64,000 bases of DNA from Ficedula albicollis. Lineage: Eukaryota; Chordata; Aves; Passeriformes; Muscicapidae. A program made the translations under genes and the position numbers. Below the pieces are notes generated by a model. That model was given only the letters and a program-made list of their open reading frames with translations. It had not been told where the DNA came from and made no database searches. Below are positions 1 to 13,000 of the stretch, in pieces; the first letter of the stretch is position 1, and each line of letters starts with the position of its first letter. The stretch covers positions 23,885,036 to 23,949,035 of the forward strand of contig NC_021678.1 in assembly GCF_000247815.1 (NCBI RefSeq). The letters are read 5' to 3'.

Positions 1-3000
1 CCTTTTCCTGGGAGAGCTACAACCAGCATGCTTGGGAATGGGAGCAAGAGATGTCTGGTCTCAAATATGGAGGAAGGGATGGTTATTCACAGGCATGAGA
101 CTCTGGATGCACGCAAAAGTTTTTACATATGTCCCCCAGATGAACTCAGGGAAGAGGTTCCCAGTCCCAGATCCTTTCTGATAAGGACAGCTTCAGCCTG
201 CTTTCACCAGGGCATCGTGGTTGTCCCTCTTGTGTCTTGTGATTCACTTGTGATGGTAACATGAGCAGAAGTTCCCAGCTCAGCACAGTGCCCTGCACTC
301 TGCAGCAGTGCTGTTGCACTCCAAGCACACTCCAAGTCACCCGTTTGCTGGGATGTTGTACCAGAACTGTTAAAAAAAGCCTCCATTAATTAATTTAATT
401 TCTCTGTTTCTTCTCTTCCCCCTACCTGTCCTTCTTCAGTTTCTTGCAGTGTGGATGCTTTGATGGGGGGGCTGTCTCTGGAGTGGGCTGTGGAGAGCTG
501 AGCTATGGATGGCTCCAGATGAGGCAGTTGGCAGGGAGTGATGTTCCGGATGGCTGTGTCTCTCTGAAATATGAGTAAACATTGTCAGAGCAGCCGACTG
601 TATGATCTGGGGCTTCGGGAGGGCTGATCTGCCTTATCTTCCCTCCACCCTTCTCTCCCTGTTGGGATCCCCCATTTGCTCAGCATCACCCAATTCTCCT
701 CTCCCTGCCTGGGTAACCTGGAAGTTTCATCCTAGAGCTGTAGCTTTGGAGAAAGGGAAGGAAAATCCCACATGTCCTAATGGAGGCAGTGTTTTCCCTT
801 GCCATACGACAGCTTAATCTAAACCCTCATTTGAGCCAGTTATTGTGTGGCTTTAAAACCCTGTCCCCTGGAAACTAGTCTCCCACCCCCTTCCCTCCCA
901 GTCAATCCTGGTCGGTGGAGCCGAGCTCCAGGGTTTGGTGCTGGGCCACACGCAGACAGATCGATCACACTGGGGGGTGGGTTGATATTTCTGTGGCAAT
1001 GGTTTTTATTGCTGGTTGCGGTTGTTGGGTCGTTGGTAAGTCAGGGGGGTTGGTGTGCACTGTAATGGGCTTGTGTGTGTGCAAGGGGAGAGAAAGGGTA
1101 ATGTGATTGCATCCTTCTGCTCATTATCCTCCTGCTGGAAGGGGGGGGCGCATCGCTCTCCCCGTCTGAATCCATGTGGAGCTGCCGCCTCTGCGGTGGG
1201 AGCAGGTTTTCCCTGCAGGTGAACTCCTCTGCGCTCAGACAAAGGGCTGGGGGTGCCGGTGCCTCCCTTTGTTCTTTTCCTGTCCTGGTGCACCCGGCTC
1301 TGATGGCAAAAAGCCCCTTGAAGCGTGCCTCTCAAATGGATGGAGCGGAATAAATGTGCTGCGAGGTCTCTGTCCCCCTCCCAGACCCTTTGGGGACAGT
1401 GCGGGGGGGGCGGGTGCTGCACTCCCCCTTCCCTCTGGTATTGTGCTAGCCCCTTAGTGATGGGGGTGGCCAGATCCAGGAGGGAATTACTGCAGCTCTC
1501 CTGCCACAGCTGCACTGTTGTGGCTGGGGAGCTGAGCCCTGCGAGCTCTGTTTTGGTCAGAGGTAGTTTGGTTGTAGGGGATGGGGACAGAGCGTGTCCC
1601 CATCAAGGGAATGGGAGCACATCTGGGGGCTATTTTCCTGCCTCTGCCTGCTGGCATCCTACCCAACAGGGCATCTGGGCTGGGAACTGGAAATAGTGCC
1701 TGGTGTGAAGACTACCCCTTTCCAAATGCATCTCCCGAGCATGTAAGCCCAGCTGGTAAAACCAAGGCCTGTCCTCCAGCTAAGGAATTTGTAGCTTTCT
1801 ACTTAGGACAGGGGATAAAAGGATCATTTTAATCTCTGCAACAACCTAAAGTCTGGATGGGGAAGTCAGGATATTAACCTAAATTAGAGGTAAGCAGAGG
1901 TGGGGGGACATGCTAGGAGTCAGGAAGTCCATGGCAGTATGGGGAAGCAGTCCTGGAGACTGGAGCTTTCTTTGCTGATATGGTACCTTGCAGAATGTGG
2001 ACCCTGCTAGCTGCCCCCCATCCAGGCAATTTCTCCCCTGCTCCTCCGCAGGGCTGATTCCTGCTACAATCTATGAATGCACATGGTATTAATCTCCATT
2101 TACCAAAGTGCTTTTCAGCAATATGATAAACAATAACAAGATGAAGAAGAAGAACTAAACCTTTCCTCTCTCTTTGCATTAAAACTGCCCACTGAAGCCT
2201 TCCTCAGGAAATACTCCTCCTTCCCAAAACATAAGGGCTGGCTTCACAGGAGAGAGAGACAGTAGGCATCTGAAAAGCCAGCCTTCGTGTACGCGCTGCA
2301 TCCAGTAACTGTTGACAAAGGCATTTGAGGAAAATCTTGTGCTTCCCAAACAGTGGAGGCTGGGAGTGTCTGTGAGTTCGGGTGGGGGGTGGAGGTATCC
2401 AGGGGAAAGGGAACCCGTCATCCCATCTCTTCTGGGTCTGGTGGAGGGAGCAGGCACTGACGTTTTGAAGGTCAAGCAGAAGTCACGAGCTGGCCCTGTG
2501 GCAGCTGTGCTGGCTGGCAGGTAAGGGGAAGCCACCCAGTTTTTCTGTGGGTACAATCTCACCAGGGCATGAGGAGCTACTGTTGTTGGTCCTTTCTGCT
2601 CTAGAAAATGGCAGTGGGTCACAGATAGAAATGGCTTCTCTGGTTGTACACTGACTGCTGGTGCTGCTCCCCCAGTCCCGGTGCAGTTCTTAGCACATCC
2701 TATGGCATTTGTGTCTACCGCATCCTCTTTGAAAGAGGATAATGAAACTGAAAGAGGGAATCAGGGCACACTAGAGGCACCTTGGACTGCCAAGCTTGAG
2801 AAAGCAGTGCTGCTCTGCCAGAGACCTGAGGAGCTGTATTTTTGAGTCAGAAAATGAAATGCCAGCTAGGCAGAGAGTGAAAGACACCTTACATGAGGAC
2901 GGCAACTGAGTGTCAAATATGGCTCAGGTGAATCAGCAGGACTGGAGTTGTGCAGAGCAGTTCCCCTGGCTCCCTGGGAGGATGGAGCTGACTGGGGTCT

Positions 3001-6000
3001 GAGCTGTCTAGCTCTGATGGCCGGGTCAAACCTGGAAGATAAATGATACTTCAGGGGCCTCAGATCAATAATGTCAAAGGCTGGTCCGTAATCGGGTGAG
3101 ATTAAAAACCAATGACAGGACTTCTCCTAGGAGCAGAACTCAGCACATTGAAGGAAAGCAGCAGGGTTTGCTCCTTTATAGTTATTCCCTGACAGTGCCC
3201 ACATCCAAAATTCACCTTCCCTGGCTGCCCTCTGAAATATCAGTGATTTCCCTTTTCAATCAACATCGACCACATCCTGCAGGTCCCCTGCAGCTGAGCC
3301 CTCTTCACTGGTCCCTGTGCAGCTGGTCCAGAGTGCTCCTGTCCTTGAGAGAGTGGCTGAGTTGGAGACAAAAGCAGTGTCGTCTGGTGCTGGCCACCAG
3401 CCTCTTTCACTGCCTGGGGGTGAGCTGGGACTGCAGGAGATAGAGGAGGAGAGGAGATGCTGAAGCATCTGGGAAGGTCATATTGGTGCTGTGGGTACCA
3501 TGATATGCCGTGTTTTGTAAAGATGCTTGGCTTTGGGGAGCATACTGGGGAGAGGAGTTTGAGAAATGAGGGCTGCTGATTACTCTTGCCTTTGGTCCTC
3601 AATACATTATTTTTATCTGTATTTATCAATTAATGGGTACCATGGGTATTTAGCCACCCATGAGCAGGAGACAGGTGGGGGGTGCATGCTCATGCTGATT
3701 TTGGGGGTGCTGATGTTAGATCTTGTCATAGAAGTGTTTTTTCTCCTGGTTGGGTGCTAAGCAGGGAGCTTTGTCCCCTGGTTGGCAGCAGCCATAGCCT
3801 GGCATGGAGAAAATGATTTATTTGCAGGAGCAAATTAAAATGAACTGAAGTCCCTTCTTTTCAGTGCGTTCTTAAAGGAGTGCACAGGGTGCAGGGCAGG
3901 GCCATGCTGTGGCCCCTGTGAAGGGCACTAGGAAATACGATGTTGCCTCTTTCCTGGGTGCAGAGGCGATTGAAGTAGAAGGGGCCATGTTGTCTCCTGC
4001 TGCTGCCCCTTTTACGCACACAAGGAGCTGTAGATGCCGTTTGCCTTTGCCCCGGGCTCCTCTTCCCCTTCCTCCCCACTCCCCCACCCCTTCCCCCCCC
4101 GGAAGCCTGGCCTTTGTGTGAAGTGATGCCTCCTGACATCAGCCGGGCGCACGATTTCCTCCGCAGCAGGGAGGGTGAGCGGGCAAGGAGAGGGGTGCCA
4201 CGTTCTCCAGGGGGTGACGTATGGTCTGGTCTTGCTGGAGCACAGGGTGACAGCACGCCCGGGGTGGCTGTGTGCTCATCTGGGATGCTGTGAGGAGGTG
4301 GCTGTCCCCAGCCTTAGTGGTATGGTGATTCGGTGGAGCTTTGCCTGCTTGTGTTACTCTGCTGAAAACACCACACCAGCATGTCGCTTTTTGCTGCCTA
4401 AGACTCTGTTTCAGTGGCATCTTTATGGGACCCCTCAATGCATTGTTGGGCTTTATGTAGCTGAAGTTTGACCAGCACTGGATGCAGCATCTTGCTCTGG
4501 GGTTGGCATCACAGTGCCAAGAAGCAAAGGTGGAGGAGTTCAACAGCAAGGCAGGAGCAGGGCTGCACCAGAGCTCTGGGAGCATCCTGCTGTCCATGCA
4601 GACACGTCACTTTGGAAAGGGCAGGCTGCAGGTCAGCTGCAAGGCGACTTGCAGGGTGTGGGCTCTTGGCTTTTCGTTGGAAAGGGGCTAGTGCAACACA
4701 TGGGAATTGGCCAAGTGCCTGCCAACAAGGAGCTGGCTGGCTGGCACCTTGCCAGGAGTTTGTGGGCCTTGCATCACTTCAATTTGAGATGTGTTTACTG
4801 GGGAATGGCATTTTGCAGCTGGCTGTCTGGAAACTACAGGTCCCAGCATGCTCCCTCACGTGTCCCCCAGAGGGAGCGTGGTACCGCGGGGATCTTAGTC
4901 TCTTAGTGCTTGCCACTTTGGGGTTTTGCTGTAATTGGGAAGGGCTCTGATTCAGCATTGCTGGGCAGAGCCAGGCTGCAAGACATGGGACAGGTCTTTG
5001 CCTCCTGTTTTCCTATCCTTCTGCCACCCACTTGCTCAACGCAAGACCAGGTTGGCCTTTTTATGTCACCAGGCTGGGGAGGGGATCTGGTCCTATTCTT
5101 ACTCATTTGCAACGTAAATATTTTGGTCCCGAGTACGTTGCTGGGAGCTGGGTGTCACGTTGAGGAGCATGATTCATTCATGCTGTTGCTGCTCCGAGCA
5201 CAATGAGGCAGCCTTGGGACTGGTCCCAAAGATTTCCTGTGATCGCGGCTGGTGGGGAATTTGGGACGTCACGTTTGAGTAAGTCAGCGCCCTTTTTGCA
5301 CAATTCCTGCAAGCCAGGAGTACTGTGCCATGCCTAGTGTATTCAGGACTTGCCATTCCCAATATGTGTTGGGGGTGGCTTGTATTTCCAGAGGGAGAAA
5401 TAATGAAGAGCAAGGCTGAGCTTCAGTGCTTGCCTTCTCCAGCTGCTGGTGTGCAGAAAAGGTTGCAGGGTGTAGGGCTTTGTGCCTGGTCCCAGCCAGC
5501 CTAGGAAATACAAGTACAAAGCAATGCAAGTTGTTGAAAACCTGCTTCATATCAAGGAGACTCAGGCAGAGTTTCTCCGGTGGGGCCAGAGCCTCCCTGT
5601 GTGTTTTAGAGGGATGTGGGACAGCCTGAGGTGAGATGCTGGGCAGATGGGCCAGAGCATTGGAATCTGCCCCTCCATCCCACGCTTCCACAGGCAGTGC
5701 TGTGCTGTCCCACTATCACTGATGCAGGAGGGGCTGCACTCTCCACCCCAGGACTGGATCCCTCTGTCCCCCCATGTGTCACTTTGTCCTCCCCATGCCG
5801 CTGAGAGCCAGGTGTGGGCAGCGCCTAGATTCGTTCTGGCATCCTTCGTTAGACAGTGTTTGTTCATGCTGCATTTTTCTTTTTGCTGGCTTGTTTGGAC
5901 ACGCACTGGTACATTCACGGCACTCAGGCAGTAACGTGAGTCTCTTTCCCATTAGGAAAGGGGCCAGGATTTGGGGGGGCTGGGAGGGTGGCTTAAGCAG

Positions 6001-6039
6001 TAGTTTTTGAGATATTTCCTTCTGCTGCCACACCCTGCA

Positions 6040-6275
6040 TGAAAGAGCAATATCCGCGGCTTCAGCTGCTATCGCAAGGCTCTGAACGTCTCTCTTTTAA
6101 TATAGATTGGTATCATTTTGCATTTTAAAGTAAAACCACGCTGCAAGCTGCAGACAGCTGTCGGTTGGCAGCTTTGTTTGAACATCTGGTATTGCTGGGC
6201 TGCTGTTCAGCGCGATCTAACTATGGGTTCATAAAGATTATAATCCGGGCTTTCAGATTCTCAACAACCACCTCA
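6040..6275. other. Candidate conserved non-coding element in TRIM8 intron 1
   Basis: A block of balanced composition without repeat character, AT-rich in parts and with E-box-like CAGCTG motifs. It contrasts with the G/T/C-skewed, stop-rich surroundings. This is a compositional judgement only; no alignment was possible. Confidence 0.22.
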
Positions 6276-6829
6276 CCAAAAAAAAAAAAAAATTTGGGAA
6301 GAGAAAAAACCCAGCAGGGAGGCAGTGGAGGGTCCTTGGTGTTCAGCAGACTGTGGTCCTGGTCACTGGGGTGGATGGACTTGCAGTACATTTCCTTGGC
6401 TGCCCACAGGTGCTGACAGGCTGCTTCCAGCCTGCAAAATGCCAGGCACTGGGGAGCTGTAGAAGTGCAAAGTCTTTTTCCCCCTTCTGTTTTTTCCAGC
6501 TTGTGTGCTGAATCTGGTCTCTTACTCCTCTGGGTGGTGTCTGGCGCTGGTGAGCTGAAGCAGCAGATTCTGCTGTGGCTTTTGGTAGATGTTTGTAACA
6601 GTTGTCTGCAGCAAAGGACTTGGTTTCTTTTTCTTTAAAGTAAGTGATGGAGGAGCCAAGGCTCACAGTAAACGTCTTGGCATGTCAAAACCTCATTTCC
6701 AAGAGAAATTGAGTCCGCTTTTCTTGAAGCAACTGAAAGGTTGAGATAGCCACCTCTGTAAGCCCCATCCATCCTTCTGTGAGTCAGGCACTTTCCTTGG
6801 CACCTTTGAGAATTAAGCGACCTCTAAGC

Positions 6830-7165
6830 CCCTAACGAGTTTTATAAATCTTGTTAGTTGATCTGCATTTTTGCAAAGCTCTTTGAATCCAGCCTATTGG
6901 CGCATAAGTCACCTTGACTTTCTTCAAGGCTTTGACTCCCAATTCACTTTCAGCTCCATTTGTCAGTTGGAGGTGCACAAAAACGTCCCCCTTATCTTTA
7001 TTAGAGCAAAAAAAAAGCTGCTTGGAGAAATGTGGCTGCACTCTAGTTGGTGCAGGCCAGTAATAGAAGTGCATATAAACCTGTTCTGCCCTTGTTTGTG
7101 TTGATTTAACTTACCAGTACAAATTAAAATAGCCTTGAGCGGTTGGAAGTTTAACTAAATCAGTT
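6830..7165. other. Candidate conserved non-coding element in TRIM8 intron 1
   Basis: An AT-rich block with TTTATAAATC, a GATA-type CTTATCTTTATT and several TAAA/TTAAA motifs. It has no similarity to CR1 or simple repeats. Called only from composition and motif density. Confidence 0.2.
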
Positions 7166-9189
7166 GGGAGGAAAAAAAATAAAATCATGTCCTTTAAATC
7201 AAAGAAAGGTTTTCTTTCTAGTGCTGCCTGAGTCTGGAGAGCTGTTTTGTGCAGCTGGACTCCTTGTCTTTGCCTCACCAAATGTGACACTTACGGGGCA
7301 TGTGGCTGCAGGTCATTGCCAGTGGTCTCATGGCCAGGACATGGGTGCACATGGCTATTGCTGCTGCTGCTCTGCTCCTCTGAGTTGCCTGCAAAACCTG
7401 TTTATGCTTCCAGATCCTCGTGCCAGGCTCCCTCCAGAGCAGAAACTAGAAATCAGGGGAGTGGGAAGCCAAAGGGGCTGTTGTTCAGAGCTCAGGGCTT
7501 CCCGTGGCAGGACTTAGCCTGGTGAGTGTGGAGTGGAGGTCTGGGCAGGGGACAGGCTGCTCAGCCTGCAGTGAGAGCAAGGCTGGCTGTGTTTCACCCC
7601 TGCAGGGAGAAGGCTCTGAGATCACACAGGCCAGCTGGATCTTGAATCCAAGATGTTTATTTGGAAGGGGGAGTGAGGGTTTCTCAATTTTGCAGGGCTT
7701 GCAGATGGGGATAAGTTTGCTGCCAAGCAATAGGATGGGTCTTTTCAGGATGGCTCCTTTGTAAGGCAAACCATTCCCCCAGCCACAGTTTGGGGACAAC
7801 TGGCTGAGAGCCTGAGATTTTGTCACATTGGGAAGATTGTGGAATTCAACAGAGCTAGACAAGACTGGGACAGCAGCAGATCGAGGCAAGGTTGGGGGTG
7901 CTGCCAAAGCCTGTTGAATTTTTTATGGGGCTTATGGGAGGAGCGACTGAGAAATGATATGTCAGAGCAATAGGGCTCGTGTGAGGAACAGGACTTTGTG
8001 ATTCAGCTGAGTTTCAGCACTGAGTGATCTCCCTTTGCAGCCCAGACTGTCACCACTGGAGCTGGCAGAGCACTTCTGAGAGCCAGCTGGGGGAGATGAT
8101 CCCACCAAAGACAGACTGCTCTTTTTCTCTGGATGAATTTTTTATCTGTATCTGTGGTTGGGAAGGGGCAGATGTATGAAAACAGACATGAGGGAGAAAA
8201 GGATGGTAGGGCCCCCCTAATGTCCATATAAATCGATTGAGGCATTTGAGAAACCACAAGCACAGAGTGTGCTGAAGGCAGAAAGGGCAGGACTTATTAC
8301 ATGATCTTTTAGGCTCTGAGAAACTGTGAAATCGGTGAATCCCACTCAATATAGCTACAGACCCCAGATTTTTTTTTTTCTGGCATTGTGGGATGAAGCA
8401 CAAGGCAGTGCTGGTCATGGGGACCAGTTGTGCTCCAGGTGTCGGTGTCAGTCTGAGCTCCCAAGTGCCTGGAAACAGTTGCTTAAGGCACTTGGATCAG
8501 GGTGTCTGAAACTTTCTGGATGTTGCAAAACCCTGCACTTTCTCTGCAGTGTCCCAGTGCTGGTGCTCCTGAGTTGGTTACTCAAAGGGCATTTGGTGCT
8601 GGGCAGGGCAGGTTTGTGCCAGGGCCTGCAGCCAGGGCCCTGTGCTGGAGATGGCTCAGCAGCAGGGTGAATTTTGGCACTAATTTATAAGCAGCCCTAA
8701 ACCTGTACATTTGCCCCCTGAAACTGAAAGAGGTGGGGGAAAGAGCTCTTCCTCTGCACCCCTGATGGCAAAGAAGATGCAGACCTTGTCTTTCATAAAC
8801 CCAGAGCTGAGCCCTGTCACTCTTGCTGGCTCTCCTCGCTCCCAGGCCAAGGTGGCCTGCACTGTCCTCCCGCCCAAAGCTGGCTGGGCTGGACTGTTGG
8901 CCAGTGTTCACACCCAGGCCTGGGTGGGGATCTCTTCTCCCTCCCTTCCCAGCAGAAAGAAAAGAAATTTCTTGAGTTCCTCACTGCCCTGAGGGCCTGG
9001 TTATGCCTGCAGCCGCAGCCCCAGCCCCAGCCCTCAGAGGTGGTCTTTCCATCTTGCTCCTGCACCACCCAAATGCATCTGTTGCCCCCGTGGCATTGGG
9101 ACACAGTGTGGGAGCATTTTCACCCATGGGACGCTGTCTGTCCTGGCAGATACAGGGCAGGAATTGGCTCTACTGGCCAAAGGCACAGT

Positions 9190-10031
9190 CACTAGTGAGG
9201 TTCCCCAAGGCTCAGTTTTGGGATGAGTCTTGTTTTATATTAGGAAGGCTCTACAGAGAGATCTGGATAGGCTGAATCAATGGGCCAAGGCCAGTTGTAT
9301 GAGGTTCAGCAAAGTGAAGTGCTGGATCCTGCATTTGGATCACAATAACCCCACCCAGTGCAACAGGCTGGGGGGCAGAGTGGCTGGAAAGCTGAGGATC
9401 ATGAGCCAGTTGCCCAGGTGGCCAAGAGGAAGGAGGTCAGTGGCATCCTGGCTTGTATAGCAGTGCTGTGGCCAGCAGGACCAAGACTGTGATCATCCCC
9501 CTGTGCTCAGCTCAGTACCTCAAATCCCATGTTCAGTTTTGGACCCCTTGCTACAGGAAAAATAATGAGGTGCTGGAGCAAGTCCATAGAAGGGCAACAG
9601 AGCTGGTGAAGGACCTGGAGCACAAGTCCTGTGAGGAGTGGCTGAGAGAGCTGGAGGTGTTTAGCCTGGAGAAAAGGAGGCTCAGGGGAACCTTACCGCT
9701 CTCTACAGCTGCCTGAAAGGAATGTGTAGCAAGGTGGGGGTGGGCCTCTTCTCCCAGACAACAAGTGACAAGGACCAGCCTCAAGCTGCACCAGGGAGGG
9801 TTCATGTTGGGCATCAGGAAGAATTTCATCACTAAAAGGGAGGTTAAGCCCTAGAATGGGCTGCCCAGGGAGGTTGTGGAGTCGCCATCCCTGCAAGTGT
9901 TCAATAAATGATTGAACATGGCTGTTAGTGCTAATGGTTTAGTTGACAAGGTGGTGTTCAGTCATAGGTTGAACTCAAAGATCTTGGAGATGTTTTCCAA
10001 TCTTAATGATTTTATGATTCTGTGATTCTAT
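9190..10031 (+). mobile_element. CR1 LINE, 5'-truncated and internally deleted
   Basis: It starts with the reverse-transcriptase region that normally encodes VPQGSVLG (here GAGGTTCCCCAAGGCTCAG at about 9196). After a deletion it continues with the region normally read as VQFWxPxY...LEQVHRRATELVK (9453-9716). It ends with the CR1 3' tail of ATTTTATGATTCTGTGATTC repeats at about 10008-10031. Frames are broken throughout, so it is inactive. 5' truncation and an octamer-repeat 3' end without poly-A are typical of CR1 in birds. Confidence 0.93.
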
Positions 10032-13000
10032 CAGTAAGGCTCATCTTTGTCCTGTGGAGCCAGCAGCATCAGTCATGACTCGCCTGGCTGTATGCTCGGC
10101 ATGCAAACTAGCTTCTTGTCCTGGTATTCATCTTCCTGGTGCATTTCCAGCTCCTTTTTTCCTCTTCTGCACATGTTGTGAATGAGTCTTGAGCCCCAGG
10201 TCTGGCAGAGGCAGTTTGCCCTGCTTTCACTGCCTCTTGTGCTTTGCATGGAGGGAGCCTCTGTTTTGAGGAGTGCACCAGCCATCCTGGACACCCAGTA
10301 TGAGGAAGGCTCCTTCCTCCAGGACTTGCAAGGTGGCTGGTAGAGAGGTGATGTGTCTCCATCCACTGGCCTTGTCTCTCTGCTCCTTAATCTCCCTTAT
10401 CCTCCTTTTCCTCTCAAAGTAAATCTTCATCCCTACTCCCAAGGACACTGACAACAGTGGCAGCTGGGCCATGGCTTGGAGTCCAAAAACTATAGGTAGA
10501 GCTCCAGCCTCTTTCCCCTATTTGTGTGAGAGGCACAGCATGAAGTAATCCCCATTGCTGTGATGAGCAGGGGGATGCACAGAGGCCCAGGAAGGTGAAT
10601 TAGCATCCTTAATATCCTCCTGAAGGTTGCTTTGTGACACAGAACAGGTCCCCATTTCTTGGCCTCCAGAAATCCTGGCCTGGCAGTTGTGCTGCAGGCA
10701 TGCCCTCTGCTGGGGTGGGCACAGGGACATGGGGCTGTGCCTGTGGGGGTAGCCAGTGGAGATGGGATATGGGTCTAAGCTTGATGGTTTCTTCTCCAGG
10801 GAAGTCTCAGAGGCCAGGCAGCATCTCACAGGGTGATGTGGACAAGCAGGAGGCATCTTCACCCACTCCAGCATGGGAACAGGATGGAGAGCTGTTCTTG
10901 CAGGGGCACTATGCATCCTGTTCCCCCAAGCTGGTGCTGATTATTTGGCCTTCAGCCCTTTTCTATGGAGCACCAGCTCTCCTGGTGCTCAAGGGGTCCC
11001 TCAGGGCTGGAGAGGGGGTCTCTGGTTCCTGCTCACTGCATGGCTGCTGCTTCCATCCCTTCCTAGCAAGGGCAGCTATTAATATCTCAGGCTGTTCCTC
11101 CCCTCTTCCTTCCCCTGTTGAGGTTAAATGAGCCTGATCTCTGCACAGGGAGCACCGTGAGAAAAGCCAAAGCCTGGAGCACTGTGTGTGCTCTGGGCTG
11201 GCCAGGGGAGGCAAGACCTCGTGCTCTGGCTGGAGACCTTCCCTCCTGCCTGGTGCTTACTGTAAATGTGTGCAAGATGAAACCCCAACCAAAAAGCATT
11301 TCCTTCCTGCCCCTTTAAGTGGATCAACCTCCTGTGAGTGTTGTGAGGGCTGTGGGGAGTTTGAAGGAGCTGATTTTGCCTGGGTCTGGTCAGCAAGAGG
11401 CCACCAGCAGGTGGGAGGGATGTTCCAGGAGGTTTGGGCTGTGGCAGTGCACAGTGCATGATGTCATGATTTGCAGTCCTGTTTTTGGGGGCACTAGGGT
11501 GCCGTGCCCCAGATGTGCACAGTGTCAAGGTTCTGATGTGTTAGCAGGTGGGGTGACACTTTCAGGAGGGATGAAAATAGCTCATTGCGTAGGTTTTTCT
11601 CAGAAAACGGTCCAGCTGACAGTGGAGCGGGGCTGGGGAGAAGGAAGCCTGTGTGTGGGAGGCCTGGGGAGGCAAAAGGCACTCGCCTCCTTGGTCCAGG
11701 GCTTTTGGTGCATTAAAATTCAGTCACTGTGACTTCAGGCCCGTCTCCAGCAACGTGCTGGGACGTGTGTCTCAATGGGGGCTCTTGATCCCGGTCCCTG
11801 GGCTGAGCTGCAGGTGTCTGGAGCCATTCCCACAACAGGCATCTGCCCTTTGGGGCTTCCTCACTCCGGTTCCACCTTCCTCCTCCTCCTCACCCTTCCT
11901 GCTCCTCACGCTCCAAGCTGCTCCCTCCGTTCTGGCTTTCCGGTGACTGCAAACAATGTCCTTATTCACTCGGTGGCTGGGATTTGGCGGCGAGGGGAAG
12001 GCCTGGGAGCAGAGGAGGAGGAAGGAGAGAGGCAGAGCAGTGAGTGTGCCTGTCCTGGGCCAGCTGTCCAGCTGTGGTTAAAGGTGCTCTGTGGGGCAGT
12101 CTGGCTCTCTGCTCTCCCAGTTTCCTATGGGAATGAGGGCTGTGCACTCCTGTGGTTTGTCCACCTGCTCTGCTGTGGTACCCTCCAAACCCACAGACAG
12201 TTTCAGCTGAATTTATTGGGAATTAGCATCCTGTAAGCATCCCACAGGTCAGTGTGTGGGCACTTGGTTGCTCTTGCAAGGTGAATGGCCCTGAAGGATG
12301 CACAGTGCTTATTAGACTTCAGAGAAGCTGCACAGCTCCATTTGCCCTATGAACACAGTAAGGCTTTTCACTGCTCCAGTTCTTGTTTAAAACCACAGCA
12401 GCTCAGCAGGTCATGGGGCACCACACTGCCTCTGGTGAAGCTGCCAGGCTCCTTCCTGATCCTGCTGGGAGTTGAGCAGGGCTGGTGATCACTTGAGCCC
12501 CCAGGGAAGGGGTGCCAGAGGCTCTCCCTGCCAGCTCTCCCTGGGAGGCACACAAGGGCCCTGACCAGCCTCAAAGAACACAAAACCTTGGGGCATATCG
12601 TGGGATTTTGCTGCCCCAATGCTGGCCCCAGGGCAAAGGCTGCTGGGGGCTGCAAAGGGAGGATGAGGGGAGTGCTGGGCCTCAGGCAGAGCAGGGCCAT
12701 AATCCACTGTTACTATGGGTTCAATAGTGACCATAGGCTTAGCTCTGCCCTTTTGGAGGGCACAGTGTTGAGACCAGCCTAAGACAAGTCAGGGGAGATA
12801 TCTTGCCTACAGATTGCTCCCTGCCTGGGGGGTCTTGGGTGGGTGTGAGCCCCTTCGTACACCCCAGTGCCTCCTTTTACAGTGGGGGTTTTCCCAGCTG
12901 GTTGAGCTGGACCTGTGTGTGTAACACATCTGAGGCTTGTGGTGCTGCAGCCATGCAATGGCTCTTGGATGAGAAGCATTGATGCCCTGTATCATCAGAG

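Noticed and set aside
9453..9716. 87-codon ORF resembling a reverse-transcriptase C-terminus
   Set aside because: It is the decayed CR1 at 9190-10031, not a host gene; annotated as a mobile element instead.
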